A stretch of 64,000 bases of DNA from SAR202 cluster bacterium bin22 (lineage in GTDB: Bacteria; Chloroflexota; Dehalococcoidia; Lucifugimonadales; UBA3495). The notes beneath the pieces are model-generated. The model saw only the letters and a list, made by a program, of their open reading frames with translations, ran no database searches and was not told the origin of the DNA. Below are positions 32,396 to 43,303 of the stretch, piece after piece. The position numbers and the translations under genes are program-made. The stretch spans positions 186,001 to 250,000 of the forward strand of contig MPMM01000002.1 of assembly GCA_002238505.1 (NCBI GenBank), read 5' to 3'. The first letter of the stretch is position 1. Each line of letters opens with the position of its first letter.

Positions 32396-33508
32396 CTACC
32401 CCATCACCCGACGGAAAAAGTCCAGCGCATTGCCGCCTACTATCTTCAAGATATCATCGTCCGAGTGGCCCCGGCTAACCAGGCCCCGGATGATGTTCTG
32501 GCCGTCTGCCGGCGATTCCAGCCCGTCCAGGTAGGGAGCCGGCAGGTCATCGTAGGGGCGGTTCAGGACGTAGTGGTGGAAGTCCACGTGGTCGCCCACG
32601 TTGGTATCGGTGCCAATGGCCACGTGGTCCACTCCCACCAGGTTCACCATGTAATCGTAATGGTCCAGGACGCAGTTGATATCCTGCTTGGGGTCGTCGC
32701 TCAGCGAATTGGGCACTGCGGTTATGGCGATCAGGCCACCCTTCCGGGCGCAGGCGACCAGTTCCTCGTCCCGACGGGTTCGGGTGGTGGGTCGCAGGGT
32801 GTACGAGGCGTTGTGGCTGAAGGTGATGGGCGCCTCGGAAAACTCGATGGCGTCCATGGCCGTGGGAATTGAGGCATGGGACACGTCGATGCACATGCCC
32901 AGTTGGTTCATCCGCCGCACTACCTCTACCCCGAACTCGCTCAGGCCACCGGCGTTGCGTTCGTTCTGCCCGTCGCCGATGTAGTTCTTGCGGTTGTAGG
33001 TGAGACCGGCCAGCCGCACTCCCGCGCTGTACAGAATGTCCAGGCGGTTGATGTCCTTTCCGATGGCCAGGTGCTCCAGGGTGGGCATGAATCCCGTTTT
33101 GCCCTGCTGCCGGGCGGCCTCGATTTCGGAAGCATTGGAAACCTTGACCACGTCTTCCTGCCGGTCCACGTCCGACAGCATCAGCCCCACTTCGGTGAGT
33201 ATGTCGTCAAACTCGGCGAAGGACATATCCGGGTTGCTGACCAGGCAGCGGAACATGTTGGCGGTGGTTACCGCCGTCCACCCGCCCTGCCGCACCGCCT
33301 CATAGCCCCAGCTGTAAACATTGGCTCGCAGGTATTCGGTCAGACGGCCCACGTCTTCTGGCAGAATCATCGGGTGCTGGTGGACGTCAATCATGGTGGC
33401 TTCTTCAGCCAGCCGCTGGTAGCGGGCTTCCTGTCCTGCATCCAGCGGCACCCGGCTGGAGGGGACGCGGTCAATTTCCCGGGCCAGGGGCAAATGCGGG
33501 GTAGTCAT
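32396..33508 (-). CDS. Membrane-dipeptidase-like hydrolase (peptidase M19 family)
   Basis: A 370-residue TIM-barrel metal hydrolase of the M19/renal dipeptidase family. N-terminal metal motif is IDVHQHPMIL (usual form H-x-D region modified to DVHQH), and IDVSHASIPTAMDAIEFSEA plus ITFSHNASY are typical. The C-terminal part has HYDYMVNLVGVDHVAIGTD. Most members hydrolyse dipeptides or similar amides in the cytosol of bacteria. The frame extends to 33583, but ATG 33508 follows AAGGGAG and gives a normal N-terminus. Confidence 0.83.
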   Translation of the reverse strand: MTTPHLPLAREIDRVPSSRVPLDAGQEARYQRLAEEATMIDVHQHPMILPEDVGRLTEYLRANVYSWGYEAVRQGGWTAVTTANMFRCLVSNPDMSFAEFDDILTEVGLMLSDVDRQEDVVKVSNASEIEAARQQGKTGFMPTLEHLAIGKDINRLDILYSAGVRLAGLTYNRKNYIGDGQNERNAGGLSEFGVEVVRRMNQLGMCIDVSHASIPTAMDAIEFSEAPITFSHNASYTLRPTTRTRRDEELVACARKGGLIAITAVPNSLSDDPKQDINCVLDHYDYMVNLVGVDHVAIGTDTNVGDHVDFHHYVLNRPYDDLPAPYLDGLESPADGQNIIRGLVSRGHSDDDILKIVGGNALDFFRRVMG

Positions 33509-33577
33509 GGCCTTACTCCCTTGGGGCGGGCTTCGCGCCCGGCTGGTTGAAGAGTTAATACCACAACGACTCTTTGC

Positions 33578-33598
33578 GGGCAAGGGCTATCCTTGCCC
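33578..33598. repeat. G/C-rich hairpin in a divergent intergenic region
   Basis: GGGCAAGG (33578-33585), GCTAT loop, CCTTGCCC (33591-33598). Not followed by a T-run; resembles the other REP-like palindromes in type. Confidence 0.5.
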
Positions 33599-33657
33599 CT
33601 GGTGGGTCAACAGTATAAGATAGGCGGGAATTTTCCCGTCTCCTTCAGGAGGAATTA

Positions 33658-34569
33658 ATGACCACCCCGGCCATAAAGCCCATAGACATACACATCCATC
33701 CCTTTACCCAGGAAACCTGCCTGGGACACGGGCCCTCCTATACCGAGGCCCACTACGACTTCTTTGGGCGCAGTCCCGAAGCCCCTCACCACGGCAAGCA
33801 GTTCATCACCATCGATGAGACCTACGAACACTTCCAGGAAGCCGGCGTTGACAAGGCCGTCATCGTAAATATGGTCTCCTACAACCAGTGGGGTAGGGCC
33901 CTTCCCAACGACTACCTGGCTCTCTATGCCGAGAAGTACCCGGACCTGTTCATACCGTTCGCCGGCGTGGATCCCCACATGGGTCCCCTGGCCCTGCGGG
34001 AGATTGAGCGGGCGGCCAAGGAACTGGGCTGCAAGGGCTTGAAGTTCCACCCCGCCTACCAGGAATTCTGTCCAAACGACAAGGAACTGATGTGGGACAT
34101 CTACGCCAAGTGCGTGGAACTGGACATAGCAATCCTGGTGCACACCGGCACCACCCGCATGACCCGCTGTACCATAAATGGCTGCCGTCCGGTAATGCTG
34201 GACGACGTGGCCACCGCCTTTCCGGACTTGCGCATCATCATGACCCACTTTGGCTGGCCCTGGACTGAGGAGGGCCTGGCCGTTTGCTGGCGCCACGAGA
34301 ACGTTTATATGGACCTCTCAGGCTGGCTGCCCCGCTACATCTACGCCACCCAGCCCATAGTTTTCCAGTACATGAACACCGTGCTGCAGGACAAGCTGGT
34401 ATTTGGCAGCGACTACCCCGCCATCAACCCCAAGGTGTGGCTGGACGATTACCAGAAGATTGTGGACAACGGCTTCGAATGGGGCGGCGCCCACCGCACC
34501 ATCAAATCGGAAGTGTACGAAAAGTTTGTCCGCACCAACGCCATCAAGGCTCTGAAGCTGGAAGGTTAG
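33658..34569 (+). CDS. Amidohydrolase_2 family protein (ACMSD-like)
   Basis: A 303-residue metal-dependent TIM-barrel enzyme. Metal-site motifs: IDIHIHPFTQETCLG at the start, GLKFHPAYQEFCPNDKEL, ILVHTGTTRMTRCT, IMTHFGWPWTEEG and LVFGSDYPAINP at the C-terminal edge (Asp ligand). The family decarboxylates or hydrolyses aromatic and ring-cleavage acids (e.g. ACMSD, gamma-resorcylate decarboxylase), which fits the neighbourhood of oxygenases, but the substrate is not known. AGGAGGAATTA lies directly before ATG 33658. Confidence 0.88.
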   Translation: MTTPAIKPIDIHIHPFTQETCLGHGPSYTEAHYDFFGRSPEAPHHGKQFITIDETYEHFQEAGVDKAVIVNMVSYNQWGRALPNDYLALYAEKYPDLFIPFAGVDPHMGPLALREIERAAKELGCKGLKFHPAYQEFCPNDKELMWDIYAKCVELDIAILVHTGTTRMTRCTINGCRPVMLDDVATAFPDLRIIMTHFGWPWTEEGLAVCWRHENVYMDLSGWLPRYIYATQPIVFQYMNTVLQDKLVFGSDYPAINPKVWLDDYQKIVDNGFEWGGAHRTIKSEVYEKFVRTNAIKALKLEG

Positions 34570-34601
34570 ATACAAGCATACCAGGAGCGTAGTCCTTCTT
34601 C

Positions 34602-34630
34602 CGTCATTCCGGCGAAGGCCGGAATCCAGG
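34602..34630. repeat. REP-like palindromic repeat
   Basis: ATTCCGGC (34606-34613), GAAG, GCCGGAAT (34618-34625), flanked by CGTC and CCAGG. This is the intact form of the repeat found degenerate at 24990 and twice at 41398-41490; its reverse strand reads as the familiar WIPAFAGMT-type spurious peptide. Confidence 0.8.
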
Positions 34631-34685
34631 TTCCCGTAGCGTGGAGTCCGGGGAGCGGGGCTGGGTCCAAATCAGGAGGTTTCCC

Positions 34686-36089
34686 GTGCTTAAAAACGCC
34701 GAACTCCACGACGTCCCCTTTTACTACAAGTCCATAGACTTTGAGGAACTGGTTCGGGAATACCCGCCCGCTCCGGACTTCTTCCGCGGTGTTTTCATGA
34801 TGAGCACCGAGGAAATACGTGCCCTGCAGGAGCAGCGGTTGAAGGGCGCGGTGGAACGGGCGTATAAGGTGCCCTTCTACAAGAGCAAGTGGGATGCCGC
34901 CGGTGTTGAACCCGGCGATATCAAGACCATCGAAGACATCAAGAAGGCGCCCATGTACACGGTGGAGGACATCCGCCAGAGCGTGGACGCCTACCCGCCC
35001 TTTGGCGACTACGTGGGTCGCGACGTGCTGGCCGGGGAGATTCCCTGGCGCATCCACTCCAGCGGCGGCACCGCCGGCGAGCCCCGCCCTACCTTTTACA
35101 CCCCCTGGGACCGGGAAGTTGGCAACATACTGCGCTCCCGCTCCTACTACTGGCACGGTTTCAAGCCCGGCGACGTGGTGATGAATACCCTGCTGTATTC
35201 CACCCACAACGCCGCCTACTCCGCCCATGAGGCCCTGTGGCAATGGCTGGGCTGCATCCCCGTCACCACCAGCGCCGGCGTCGTCACCCGCACTTCCCGC
35301 GCCCTGGAAATCGCGCAGAAGTGGCAGGTCAATGCTCTTATCGGATTCCCGGAGTACCTGATTCATATGTCCCAGGTAGCAAAGGAGATGGGGCTGGAAG
35401 TGGGCAAGGACCTGAAGCTGAAGCTCATCGAGTGTTTTGGCAAGTCGGACCTGGTCAAGGAGGCCTGGGGTGTTCCGGCCTTCGATACCTATGGTATGCA
35501 CGAGGTGCAGGCCATTTCCTCCGAGTGTCCCTATGGCGGCGGCCACCACATCTGGGAGGACGCCTTCATCGTGGAGATTGTGGACCCGGAGACCTACGAA
35601 CCGGTGGAGCCTGGCGAACTGGGCACCATGATCGTAACTGCGCTCTACAAGGAGAACTATCCCATCGTCCGCTACGACATCAAGGACGTTACCCGCCTGT
35701 GGCCCCAGGGTCAGTGCGAGTGCGGCAGCTGGATGCAGAAGATCGATCCCATCCACGGCCGTTCGGACTTCATGGTCAAGTTGCGGGGTGTCAACGTCTG
35801 GCCCGAGGGCGTCGGGACCATTGTCGCCACCAAGAGCGGCCTCACCGGCGAGTATTACTGCATCGTGGAACGCGCCGGCAACCGCGAGGAAATGACCGTG
35901 CAGGTGGAGCACACCCCCGAGTCCAGCGACCATGATTTCATCCAGCGGGACCTGGAGCGCACCTTCCGCGACCGCCTGAACGTTGGCATCAAGGTGGAAC
36001 TGGTGGAGCCGGACAGCCTGGCCCCCCTGACCGGCGTCGGAGTCTTGCCCAAGGCCCGCCGCCTGGACGACCGGCGCAAGTCCGGCTAG
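34686..36089 (+). CDS. Phenylacetate-CoA ligase-like AMP-binding protein
   Basis: A 467-residue member of the PaaK-type adenylate-forming ligases, which activate an aryl acid with ATP to an acyl-adenylate and transfer it to CoA. The core begins with the SSGGTAGEPRPTFYT-type phosphate-binding loop (here IHSSGGTAGEPRP) at about residue 118. Further motifs: FDTYGMHEVQAISSECPYGG (adenine-binding A5-like) and HGRSDFMVKLRGVNVWPEGV (hinge region). The frame opens upstream at 34641, but GTG 34686 (VLKNAELHD) has AGGAGG 6 nt upstream. Context: REP-like repeat and amidohydrolase upstream. Substrate probably a carboxylic acid from catabolism. Confidence 0.88.
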   Translation: MLKNAELHDVPFYYKSIDFEELVREYPPAPDFFRGVFMMSTEEIRALQEQRLKGAVERAYKVPFYKSKWDAAGVEPGDIKTIEDIKKAPMYTVEDIRQSVDAYPPFGDYVGRDVLAGEIPWRIHSSGGTAGEPRPTFYTPWDREVGNILRSRSYYWHGFKPGDVVMNTLLYSTHNAAYSAHEALWQWLGCIPVTTSAGVVTRTSRALEIAQKWQVNALIGFPEYLIHMSQVAKEMGLEVGKDLKLKLIECFGKSDLVKEAWGVPAFDTYGMHEVQAISSECPYGGGHHIWEDAFIVEIVDPETYEPVEPGELGTMIVTALYKENYPIVRYDIKDVTRLWPQGQCECGSWMQKIDPIHGRSDFMVKLRGVNVWPEGVGTIVATKSGLTGEYYCIVERAGNREEMTVQVEHTPESSDHDFIQRDLERTFRDRLNVGIKVELVEPDSLAPLTGVGVLPKARRLDDRRKSG

Positions 36090-36110
36090 AACCCCCCTTG
36101 GCTCAATAAA

Positions 36111-36161
36111 AAGGGCACGGACGCTTCCCGCAACCGGGAGGCGTCCGTGCCCTTCTTTTTT
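36111..36161 (+). terminator. Long-stem intrinsic terminator
   Basis: Arms 36111-36130 and 36135-36154 form a 20-pair stem with one G-U pair around CAAC, followed by CTTTTTT. It ends the plus-strand operon and separates it from the convergent dehydrogenase gene; the opposite-strand A/T tract makes bidirectional action possible. Confidence 0.88.
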
Positions 36162-36173
36162 GGTGGACTTCAT

Positions 36174-37253
36174 TCAGTCCAGCAGAACCGTAACCTTGAT
36201 GTCCTCCGGCGACCGCTGGAAGGCGGTTTGATACTCTGTCAGGGGAACCCGCCGATTCAGCATGCTGGCCGCGACTCCGGGCCATTCCTTCTCGAATTCT
36301 GACAGGTCGTCCACGCCGGCCTGAAAGTCAGCCAGGTTTGCGTTGACCGAACCAACCACCAGGCGATTTCCAGTAACCAGCGCATTGTTGAAGGCCCCGG
36401 AATCTATGGGGACGGCGTTCGCGCCGGCGGCCATGCCCAGCAAACACAAAACCCCGTTGTTCCCCAGTTGCTGGATGGCTTCAACGGCCAGGGGCGAATA
36501 CCCGGTGGCTTCCACGATGACATCCACGGGCCCCAGCGCCTGGGCAATGGCTGAGACCGGCACATCTGCCGTGTTGACGAAGGCCGCGCCGGTTTGCGAG
36601 GCAATGCTGGCTTTGGCGCTTCCAGGGGAGGCAATGTCGAATACCCAGGTATCGATTCCCCTTAGCCGGAGTAGCATCGCCGCAAGAAGGCCGATGGGCC
36701 CCGCGCCCAGTACCACCGCCTTCCGGGGAGCCCAGGGCAGCCGCTCCTGGATTTTCCATACCTGGCGCAGCCCCTTCTCGGGCACCGAAAGGGGCTCCAG
36801 CAGAGCCCCGACCGGGGCCAGCTGGGCAGGTACCTTGACGAGGAATCGTGGGTCTTCGGCGTAGTATTCCGCCATGTAGCCGTGGCGACCCGCAATGCCC
36901 CGCTCGGTAAAATCCCCCGTGAGGCACATATCGGTGTGCCCGCTCCGGCAGGGCCGGCAACGACCGTGGATACATGGCCGCCGCACCGTGGCCACAACGT
37001 AGTCGCCAGGAGAAAGGCTGCCAGCCGCACCCCCGGGATCAACGACCTGCCCAAGGCTTTCGTGGCCGATAATCAGGAAGTCGCTGCCGGACGGGGACTG
37101 GCAATGCATTCCTCCCACGATCGCCATGTCAGTGCCGCAAATGCCAACCTGCGTTACCCGCACCACGGCTTCATGCGCGGCAGGGTTCGGCTCCGGCGTT
37201 TCAATGGGGCGCAGGGAACCGCTGACTCCCGGGGTTACGGCCACCGCTCTCAA
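36174..37253 (-). CDS. Zinc-dependent alcohol dehydrogenase, glucose 1-dehydrogenase type
   Basis: A 359-residue medium-chain dehydrogenase. Catalytic zinc ligands are placed at GICGTDMAI (Cys) and IIGHESLGQVVDPG (His-Glu). Structural zinc is in the Cys-rich stretch RRPCIHGRCRPCRSGHTDMC with the following TGDFTERGIAGRHGYMAEYY. The Rossmann motif is AVVLGAGPIGLLAAMLLR. The TERGI.G.HG pattern resembles the archaeal-type glucose 1-dehydrogenases (Glc/galactose oxidation with NAD(P)). It is followed by GH15 in the same orientation, so both may act on glucose from an oligosaccharide. Confidence 0.85.
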   Translation of the reverse strand: MRAVAVTPGVSGSLRPIETPEPNPAAHEAVVRVTQVGICGTDMAIVGGMHCQSPSGSDFLIIGHESLGQVVDPGGAAGSLSPGDYVVATVRRPCIHGRCRPCRSGHTDMCLTGDFTERGIAGRHGYMAEYYAEDPRFLVKVPAQLAPVGALLEPLSVPEKGLRQVWKIQERLPWAPRKAVVLGAGPIGLLAAMLLRLRGIDTWVFDIASPGSAKASIASQTGAAFVNTADVPVSAIAQALGPVDVIVEATGYSPLAVEAIQQLGNNGVLCLLGMAAGANAVPIDSGAFNNALVTGNRLVVGSVNANLADFQAGVDDLSEFEKEWPGVAASMLNRRVPLTEYQTAFQRSPEDIKVTVLLD

Positions 37254-37319
37254 TGCTTTCCTCCGCCTTCAGTTTCCCACCCAGGAAAAAGACGTTTGCC
37301 GCGGCGGCCGTCCATCTGT

Positions 37320-39173
<1,854 letters not shown>

Positions 39174-39447
39174 TACCTTCCTCCCGATTTAAACTGCATT
39201 CCGGTTAGGAGGGGTTGGGGGGAACTGTTTCGGACGCTGGGTCGAATCCAGACCGAATCAAGCTCCCAAATTATCCAATTATTCGTCAAACAAATTACTT
39301 ATATTATTTATATCTTATCACTTGTATATTTGGCGTGTTGATACCATAGCGGGATTCGGGGAATTACGGAAAAGGGCCAGACCCGCTGCCACTCAGCATG
39401 AGATATCTACCGCCTATTCCGGCCTCTATGTCCTGCGAACGTTCAGG
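39174..39447. other. Intergenic AT-rich region
   Basis: About 270 bases with a run of AT-rich sequence around 39270-39335. No gene was recognised. It holds the upstream region of the GH15 gene (minus strand), but no clear promoter could be picked. Confidence 0.4.
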
Positions 39448-41133
39448 CTAAAGAGACCAGTTATCCGGAGCCTCCGGTGTGGGCAGGGGCCGGATAATGA
39501 CCTCACACAGGGCCGCCTGCCCCGCCTCGGTGGCCTGGATGCAGCGTCTCAGGGCCTCCGAAACCTCTTCGGGATTTTCCACCCTTTCGGAGTATGCCCC
39601 CAGCCCTTGGGCCACCTGGCTGAAGTTGCCGCCCAACTCCGCCATGGCCGGAGGCGCGGCGTTGGCCCGTTCCATGGCCATCAATCCCCCTCCGGTGCCG
39701 CCGTTGTTCAGCAGCACGGTAAGCGTGGGCAGGCCCATCCTTACTGCGGTCTCTATCTCCATTCCCACCATGCCGAAGGAAGCGTCGCCGATGACATTAA
39801 ACACCAGGTGGTCCTGCCGCCCCAGCTTGGCGCCCACGGTGGCGCCCATCGACCAGCCCATGGCCGCCATTCCGCCCATGCCGATGTAGTTTCGTGGTTG
39901 TCTGGCTTCCCAGAAAGGAGAAAGGTACCCTCTGCTGCCTCCCGCATCGTGCAGCGCGATGGTCCGGTCCAGGTCAACCAGCTTCATCAGTTCCTGGACG
40001 ACGCGGTATCCGTTGGTAGGCGCCGTCGTGTCATTGAACACGGGAGCCCATTCTCCAAGCCACTTGGCCCTGGCCTGCTGGATTTCGGAGACTATTTCCT
40101 CCTTGATTCCGCCACCGCCCGGGCCGATGCGGTCTCTCACGGCCTGGTTCAGTGATTGCAGGGTTAACCTGGCATCGGCGAGGATGGGCACGTCGGCAGG
40201 ATAGATCTTGTTCAGGTCCCCCGGGTCCGCGTTGACGTGGATAAGCTGGACCCCGGGCGGTATGGGACGGCCATCGGTGCCGTTGGGCAGGCGGAAGGAG
40301 TTGCCGACGGCAAGCACCGCGTCCGCCTTGCGGTTGATGTGCAGGGCCTGGCCGGATGCGTACTTGCTGCGCGGGTAAACGCCTCCTCCCAGGGACAGGG
40401 GATGATTCTCGGGGAAGGTGCCCTTTCCCACCAGGGTGGTGGCCACCGGCATGGACAGCATTTCCGCCAGTTCACGGGCTTCGTCCCAGGCCTCGGCTGC
40501 CAGGACCCCGCCCCCCAAGTTCAGGATGGGAAAGCTGGCATTTACCAGGATGTCAGCGGCCCGCTCAACGTCCGCCGGATCTGGGGCCGACTTGCGGCCG
40601 GGCCCCATCGGTTCATAGTTCAGAACTTCGTCCGGCGCTTCTGAGTTCAGCACGTCCGAAGGCATTTCCAGCACCACCGGTCCGGGGGTGCCGGACCTCA
40701 GTGCGGTGAAAGCGCGGCGCATGACGGCCGGAATGTCTTCGATCCTGGAGAAGGTACCCTTCCATTTCACAAAGCTGTCGAAAATGCTGGAGGGAGCTTC
40801 CTGCTGGATTTCCCGACCCATGCTGGCCAGCGGGTGCTGTCCCATCAGCAGCAGGACGGGGATGTTGTCGGCAAAGGCGCCGGCGATTCCGGTGAGGGTG
40901 TTGGTGGCGCCGGGCCCGGTGCCACAGAGGGCCACGCCAACCTTGCCCGTAGCCCTGGAGTATCCGTCGGCTATTTCCACTCCCTGCCTTTCGTGGCGGG
41001 CCGAAAACACCTTGATGGTAGCCGATTGGCGGAGGGCAGGCCAGAGAGGTTGTTCACCACCTCCGGCAAATCCCGTTATGTACTCGACCCCTTCTTTTTC
41101 CAGGGCATGGACGATGGCATCTCCTCCGCGCAT
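39448..41133 (-). CDS. Thiamine-diphosphate-dependent enzyme, acetolactate-synthase-like
   Basis: A 561-residue three-domain ThDP enzyme. The N-terminal pyrimidine-binding domain has the catalytic Glu context SARHERQGVEIADGYSRATG at about residue 47, after EYITGFAGGGEQPLWPAL. The central domain contains GVQLIHVNADPGDLNKIYPA. The diphosphate-binding motif is IGDASFGMVGMEIETAV with the downstream LTVLLNN, the usual GDG-to-NN type (here GDA). The overall plan matches acetolactate synthase and benzoylformate decarboxylase or oxalyl-CoA decarboxylase-type enzymes. Without the small subunit and full ilv set it is more probably a decarboxylase or lyase of catabolism. Confidence 0.85.
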   Translation of the reverse strand: MRGGDAIVHALEKEGVEYITGFAGGGEQPLWPALRQSATIKVFSARHERQGVEIADGYSRATGKVGVALCGTGPGATNTLTGIAGAFADNIPVLLLMGQHPLASMGREIQQEAPSSIFDSFVKWKGTFSRIEDIPAVMRRAFTALRSGTPGPVVLEMPSDVLNSEAPDEVLNYEPMGPGRKSAPDPADVERAADILVNASFPILNLGGGVLAAEAWDEARELAEMLSMPVATTLVGKGTFPENHPLSLGGGVYPRSKYASGQALHINRKADAVLAVGNSFRLPNGTDGRPIPPGVQLIHVNADPGDLNKIYPADVPILADARLTLQSLNQAVRDRIGPGGGGIKEEIVSEIQQARAKWLGEWAPVFNDTTAPTNGYRVVQELMKLVDLDRTIALHDAGGSRGYLSPFWEARQPRNYIGMGGMAAMGWSMGATVGAKLGRQDHLVFNVIGDASFGMVGMEIETAVRMGLPTLTVLLNNGGTGGGLMAMERANAAPPAMAELGGNFSQVAQGLGAYSERVENPEEVSEALRRCIQATEAGQAALCEVIIRPLPTPEAPDNWSL

Positions 41134-41559
41134 GGTTACCCTCCAGGCTGAAGATTGCGAAATTGCGGCTCTCTGGTCCCAATGCCGTGGATGATACGCC
41201 CAGCTACCGGGTGGGTCAACGTAATGGAAAGCGTGATGGAATCTGGCGCCACCCGTATATGTTCTTATACGCAGGAAAACCGCGGTTCAGATCCCGGGGG
41301 AATCCGAAGGCGTCCTTACCCTGGAATCTTGCGTTGACGAGGGAAGATGGCTGGTAGTTCAATAGCATTGCAATGAAGGATTGGGGCTTAACCGTCTTTC
41401 CGGCGAAAGCCGGAATCCAGGGCCCTTCCTGTACTTTGCGGCGACCTGTGGCAGCCTGTCTGGATTCCGGATCAAGGCCGGAATGATGATACAGATTCAG
41501 CAGCCACCGTTTCAAACCTGTTGGCCAATCAGCGCCAGGATTGATCGTTTCAGCCCTGG
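41134..41559. other. Intergenic region with REP-like pair
   Basis: About 425 bases upstream of the ThDP gene on the minus strand. Its main content is the REP-like pair at 41391-41490. Short frames here translate as WIPAFAGKT-type peptides and are not real genes. No other RNA or gene was recognised. Confidence 0.6.
41391..41490. repeat. Paired REP-like repeats
   Basis: TTCCGGC-GAAA-GCCGGAA (41398-41415) is followed 45 nt later by GGATTCCGGATCAAGGCCGG (41462-41481) and its AATGA edge. The two units are inverted relative to each other: GCCGGAATCCAG (41409-41420) faces CTGGATTCCGG (41460-41470). The pair forms a bigger palindrome of about 95 nt between the TPP gene and a dehydrogenase gene. Confidence 0.75.
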
Positions 41560-42603
41560 CTAAGGCAGTACCGCGCAGGCCCTCCCGGGCTGCTCCATGG
41601 CTGCAATGCTGTTCAGCACTTCTTCCGACTCTTCCAGTTGGCAGAGGCGGGTGACGATGGGGCGGATGCTGCCCTGGGCCACCAGTTCCACCGCCTCGGC
41701 CAGTTCCTGGCGGCTGCAGTACCGTGACCCCGTCAGCACCAGTTCGTTGCTGAGGGAACGGGAATTCAAGGGCAGGGAGGCTTCCCCGTCGTAGGACCCG
41801 ACAAACACCAGGCGGCCGCCCTTGCCCAGGCTGTCCAGGCTGGCCTGCATGGTGTCGGCAATGCCCACCATCTCCACCACCACGTCCACGCCCCGCCCGC
41901 CGGTCAGGCGGCGAGCCTCTTCGTCAAACCCCGTTTCTCGCGAATTGATAATCTCGTCCGCTCCGGCTTCCCGGGCCAGGGCAAGTTTCTCGGCGGAAAT
42001 GTCCACGGCAAAGACCCGCGCCCCCAGCACCTTGGCCATCTGGACCATGTGGATGCCCACGCCGCCGCCGGCGCCCACCACCAGTACAGTTTCCGGGGCG
42101 CGTACGTGGGCCCGCTCCCTTAGCACGTGGACCGGGGTAGCAATGGCATCCGCGGTCACTGCCGCGTCCACGTAGCCCATCTCCGGTGGTATGTGGCACA
42201 GGTTCCGTTCCGGCAAAACGACGTACTCCGCCAGACCGCCGTCAATCTGGCGGCCCACGTAGCCGGCGTGGTTGTCGCACAGGTCTTCCCTGCCCACGTT
42301 GCACCAGCGGCAGTTGCCGCAAGTCAGGTAGAAATACACGTTGACCCGGTCTCCGGCCTTGAAGGACGCCACGTTTGGTCCCGTCTCCACCACGTCCCCG
42401 GCAATTTCGTGCCCTATAATGCGGGGCACCTTGTCGGGAATCGTCCCTCGGCCGAAGCCCCTGCCGCGCAAATTCCAGACCAGGGTTAGACCCAGTCCGC
42501 AAGCCCGCACCCGTACCAGGACTTCACCGTTTCCGGGCTGTGGTACGGGAACGTCCTCCAGATTCAACGAACCGCCCTGCTCTCTCAACATCATTGCTTT
42601 CAT
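41560..42603 (-). CDS. Zinc-binding alcohol dehydrogenase family protein
   Basis: A 347-residue medium-chain dehydrogenase. It has IIGHEIAGDVVETGPNVASF with the His-Glu pair, the cysteine-rich structural zinc segment CGNCRWCNVGREDLCDNHAG (C-x2-C-x2-C-x7-C), and the Rossmann motif VLVVGAGGGVGIHMVQMAKV. The usual catalytic Cys at the N-terminal side is less clear: it reads RACGLGLTLVWN, giving a Cys in GCGL-type position. Substrate is probably an alcohol, aldehyde or ring-hydroxy compound. The open frame reaches 42687, but ATG 42603 has a GTGAGG-type Shine-Dalgarno and a normal start (MKAMMLREQGGSL). Confidence 0.85.
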   Translation of the reverse strand: MKAMMLREQGGSLNLEDVPVPQPGNGEVLVRVRACGLGLTLVWNLRGRGFGRGTIPDKVPRIIGHEIAGDVVETGPNVASFKAGDRVNVYFYLTCGNCRWCNVGREDLCDNHAGYVGRQIDGGLAEYVVLPERNLCHIPPEMGYVDAAVTADAIATPVHVLRERAHVRAPETVLVVGAGGGVGIHMVQMAKVLGARVFAVDISAEKLALAREAGADEIINSRETGFDEEARRLTGGRGVDVVVEMVGIADTMQASLDSLGKGGRLVFVGSYDGEASLPLNSRSLSNELVLTGSRYCSRQELAEAVELVAQGSIRPIVTRLCQLEESEEVLNSIAAMEQPGRACAVLP

Positions 42604-43199
42604 GTCAGCCTCACCAAAACCTGCGGACCCTTTATTACGCCAGCGAAATTTGAGAATTGAACGGACATTTACATAAGCTTCGTCCACCGTAGATTATAGG
42701 TTGGAAGCTGACCGGAAACCATACATTGGTCTGCCTTGAAACCGTGGAGTGGCCCCGCCTTCTCTGCAGGGCCGTCGCATTGCCGGTTTGGGGCCAATCC
42801 ATCGTTCTTGAGCCGTCAGCAACCTCGCACCTGGAGCGGCCCTGCTTCAGCTTTCAATTAAGCAGCGAAGCCACCGTGTGTGATTGCCCTTACGTTCTTC
42901 ATTGAACCTGTTTCAATCCTCAACTACTGACAATCCGGCCTTTTCAGCTTGCATGATCCTTGTTTACCATGAGAACAAGTTGAGAAAAACATGGGAAGGT
43001 CGGTTTGCTTTGTTCTCTTGCCCAAATTCCTGGAACCGGAAAATGGTGGAATTTCCCGTCACCAGCCTTTCATTTGCCCAATTCTCCAGATACAAAATCA
43101 CTGGGAATGACTGGAAATAACAGGAGATTCTGTTTTTTTCGGGGGCGCTGAATACGATGCTGTATCTGTATCGCCCCAACCAGGCCCTGTCACCGGGTT
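42604..43199. other. Divergent intergenic region
   Basis: About 600 bases between the dehydrogenase (minus) and SDR (plus) genes, AT-richer than its surroundings. No protein-like open frame was found. The region must hold regulatory sequences for both genes, but only the plus-strand promoter at 43200 is clear. Confidence 0.5.
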
Positions 43200-43229
43200 T
43201 TGGTCCGAGTCCCCCGGGTGTTGTAAAAT
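43200..43229 (+). promoter_or_regulatory. Sigma70-type promoter for the SDR gene
   Basis: TTGGTC (43200-43205), an 18-nt spacer and TAAAAT (43224-43229). Predicted start near 43236, about 68 nt before ATG 43304. Confidence 0.5.
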
Positions 43230-43303
43230 GCCGTTCGACCACATTGGCGCCAGCGAAAATCGAAAATATGCAACCGGCGCGTGCCGGTTCAGGAGGAAAG
43301 GGC

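Noticed and set aside
41216-41515. Minus-strand frame with WIPAFAGKT-type sequence
   Set aside because: It is produced by the REP-like repeat pair and has no protein support.
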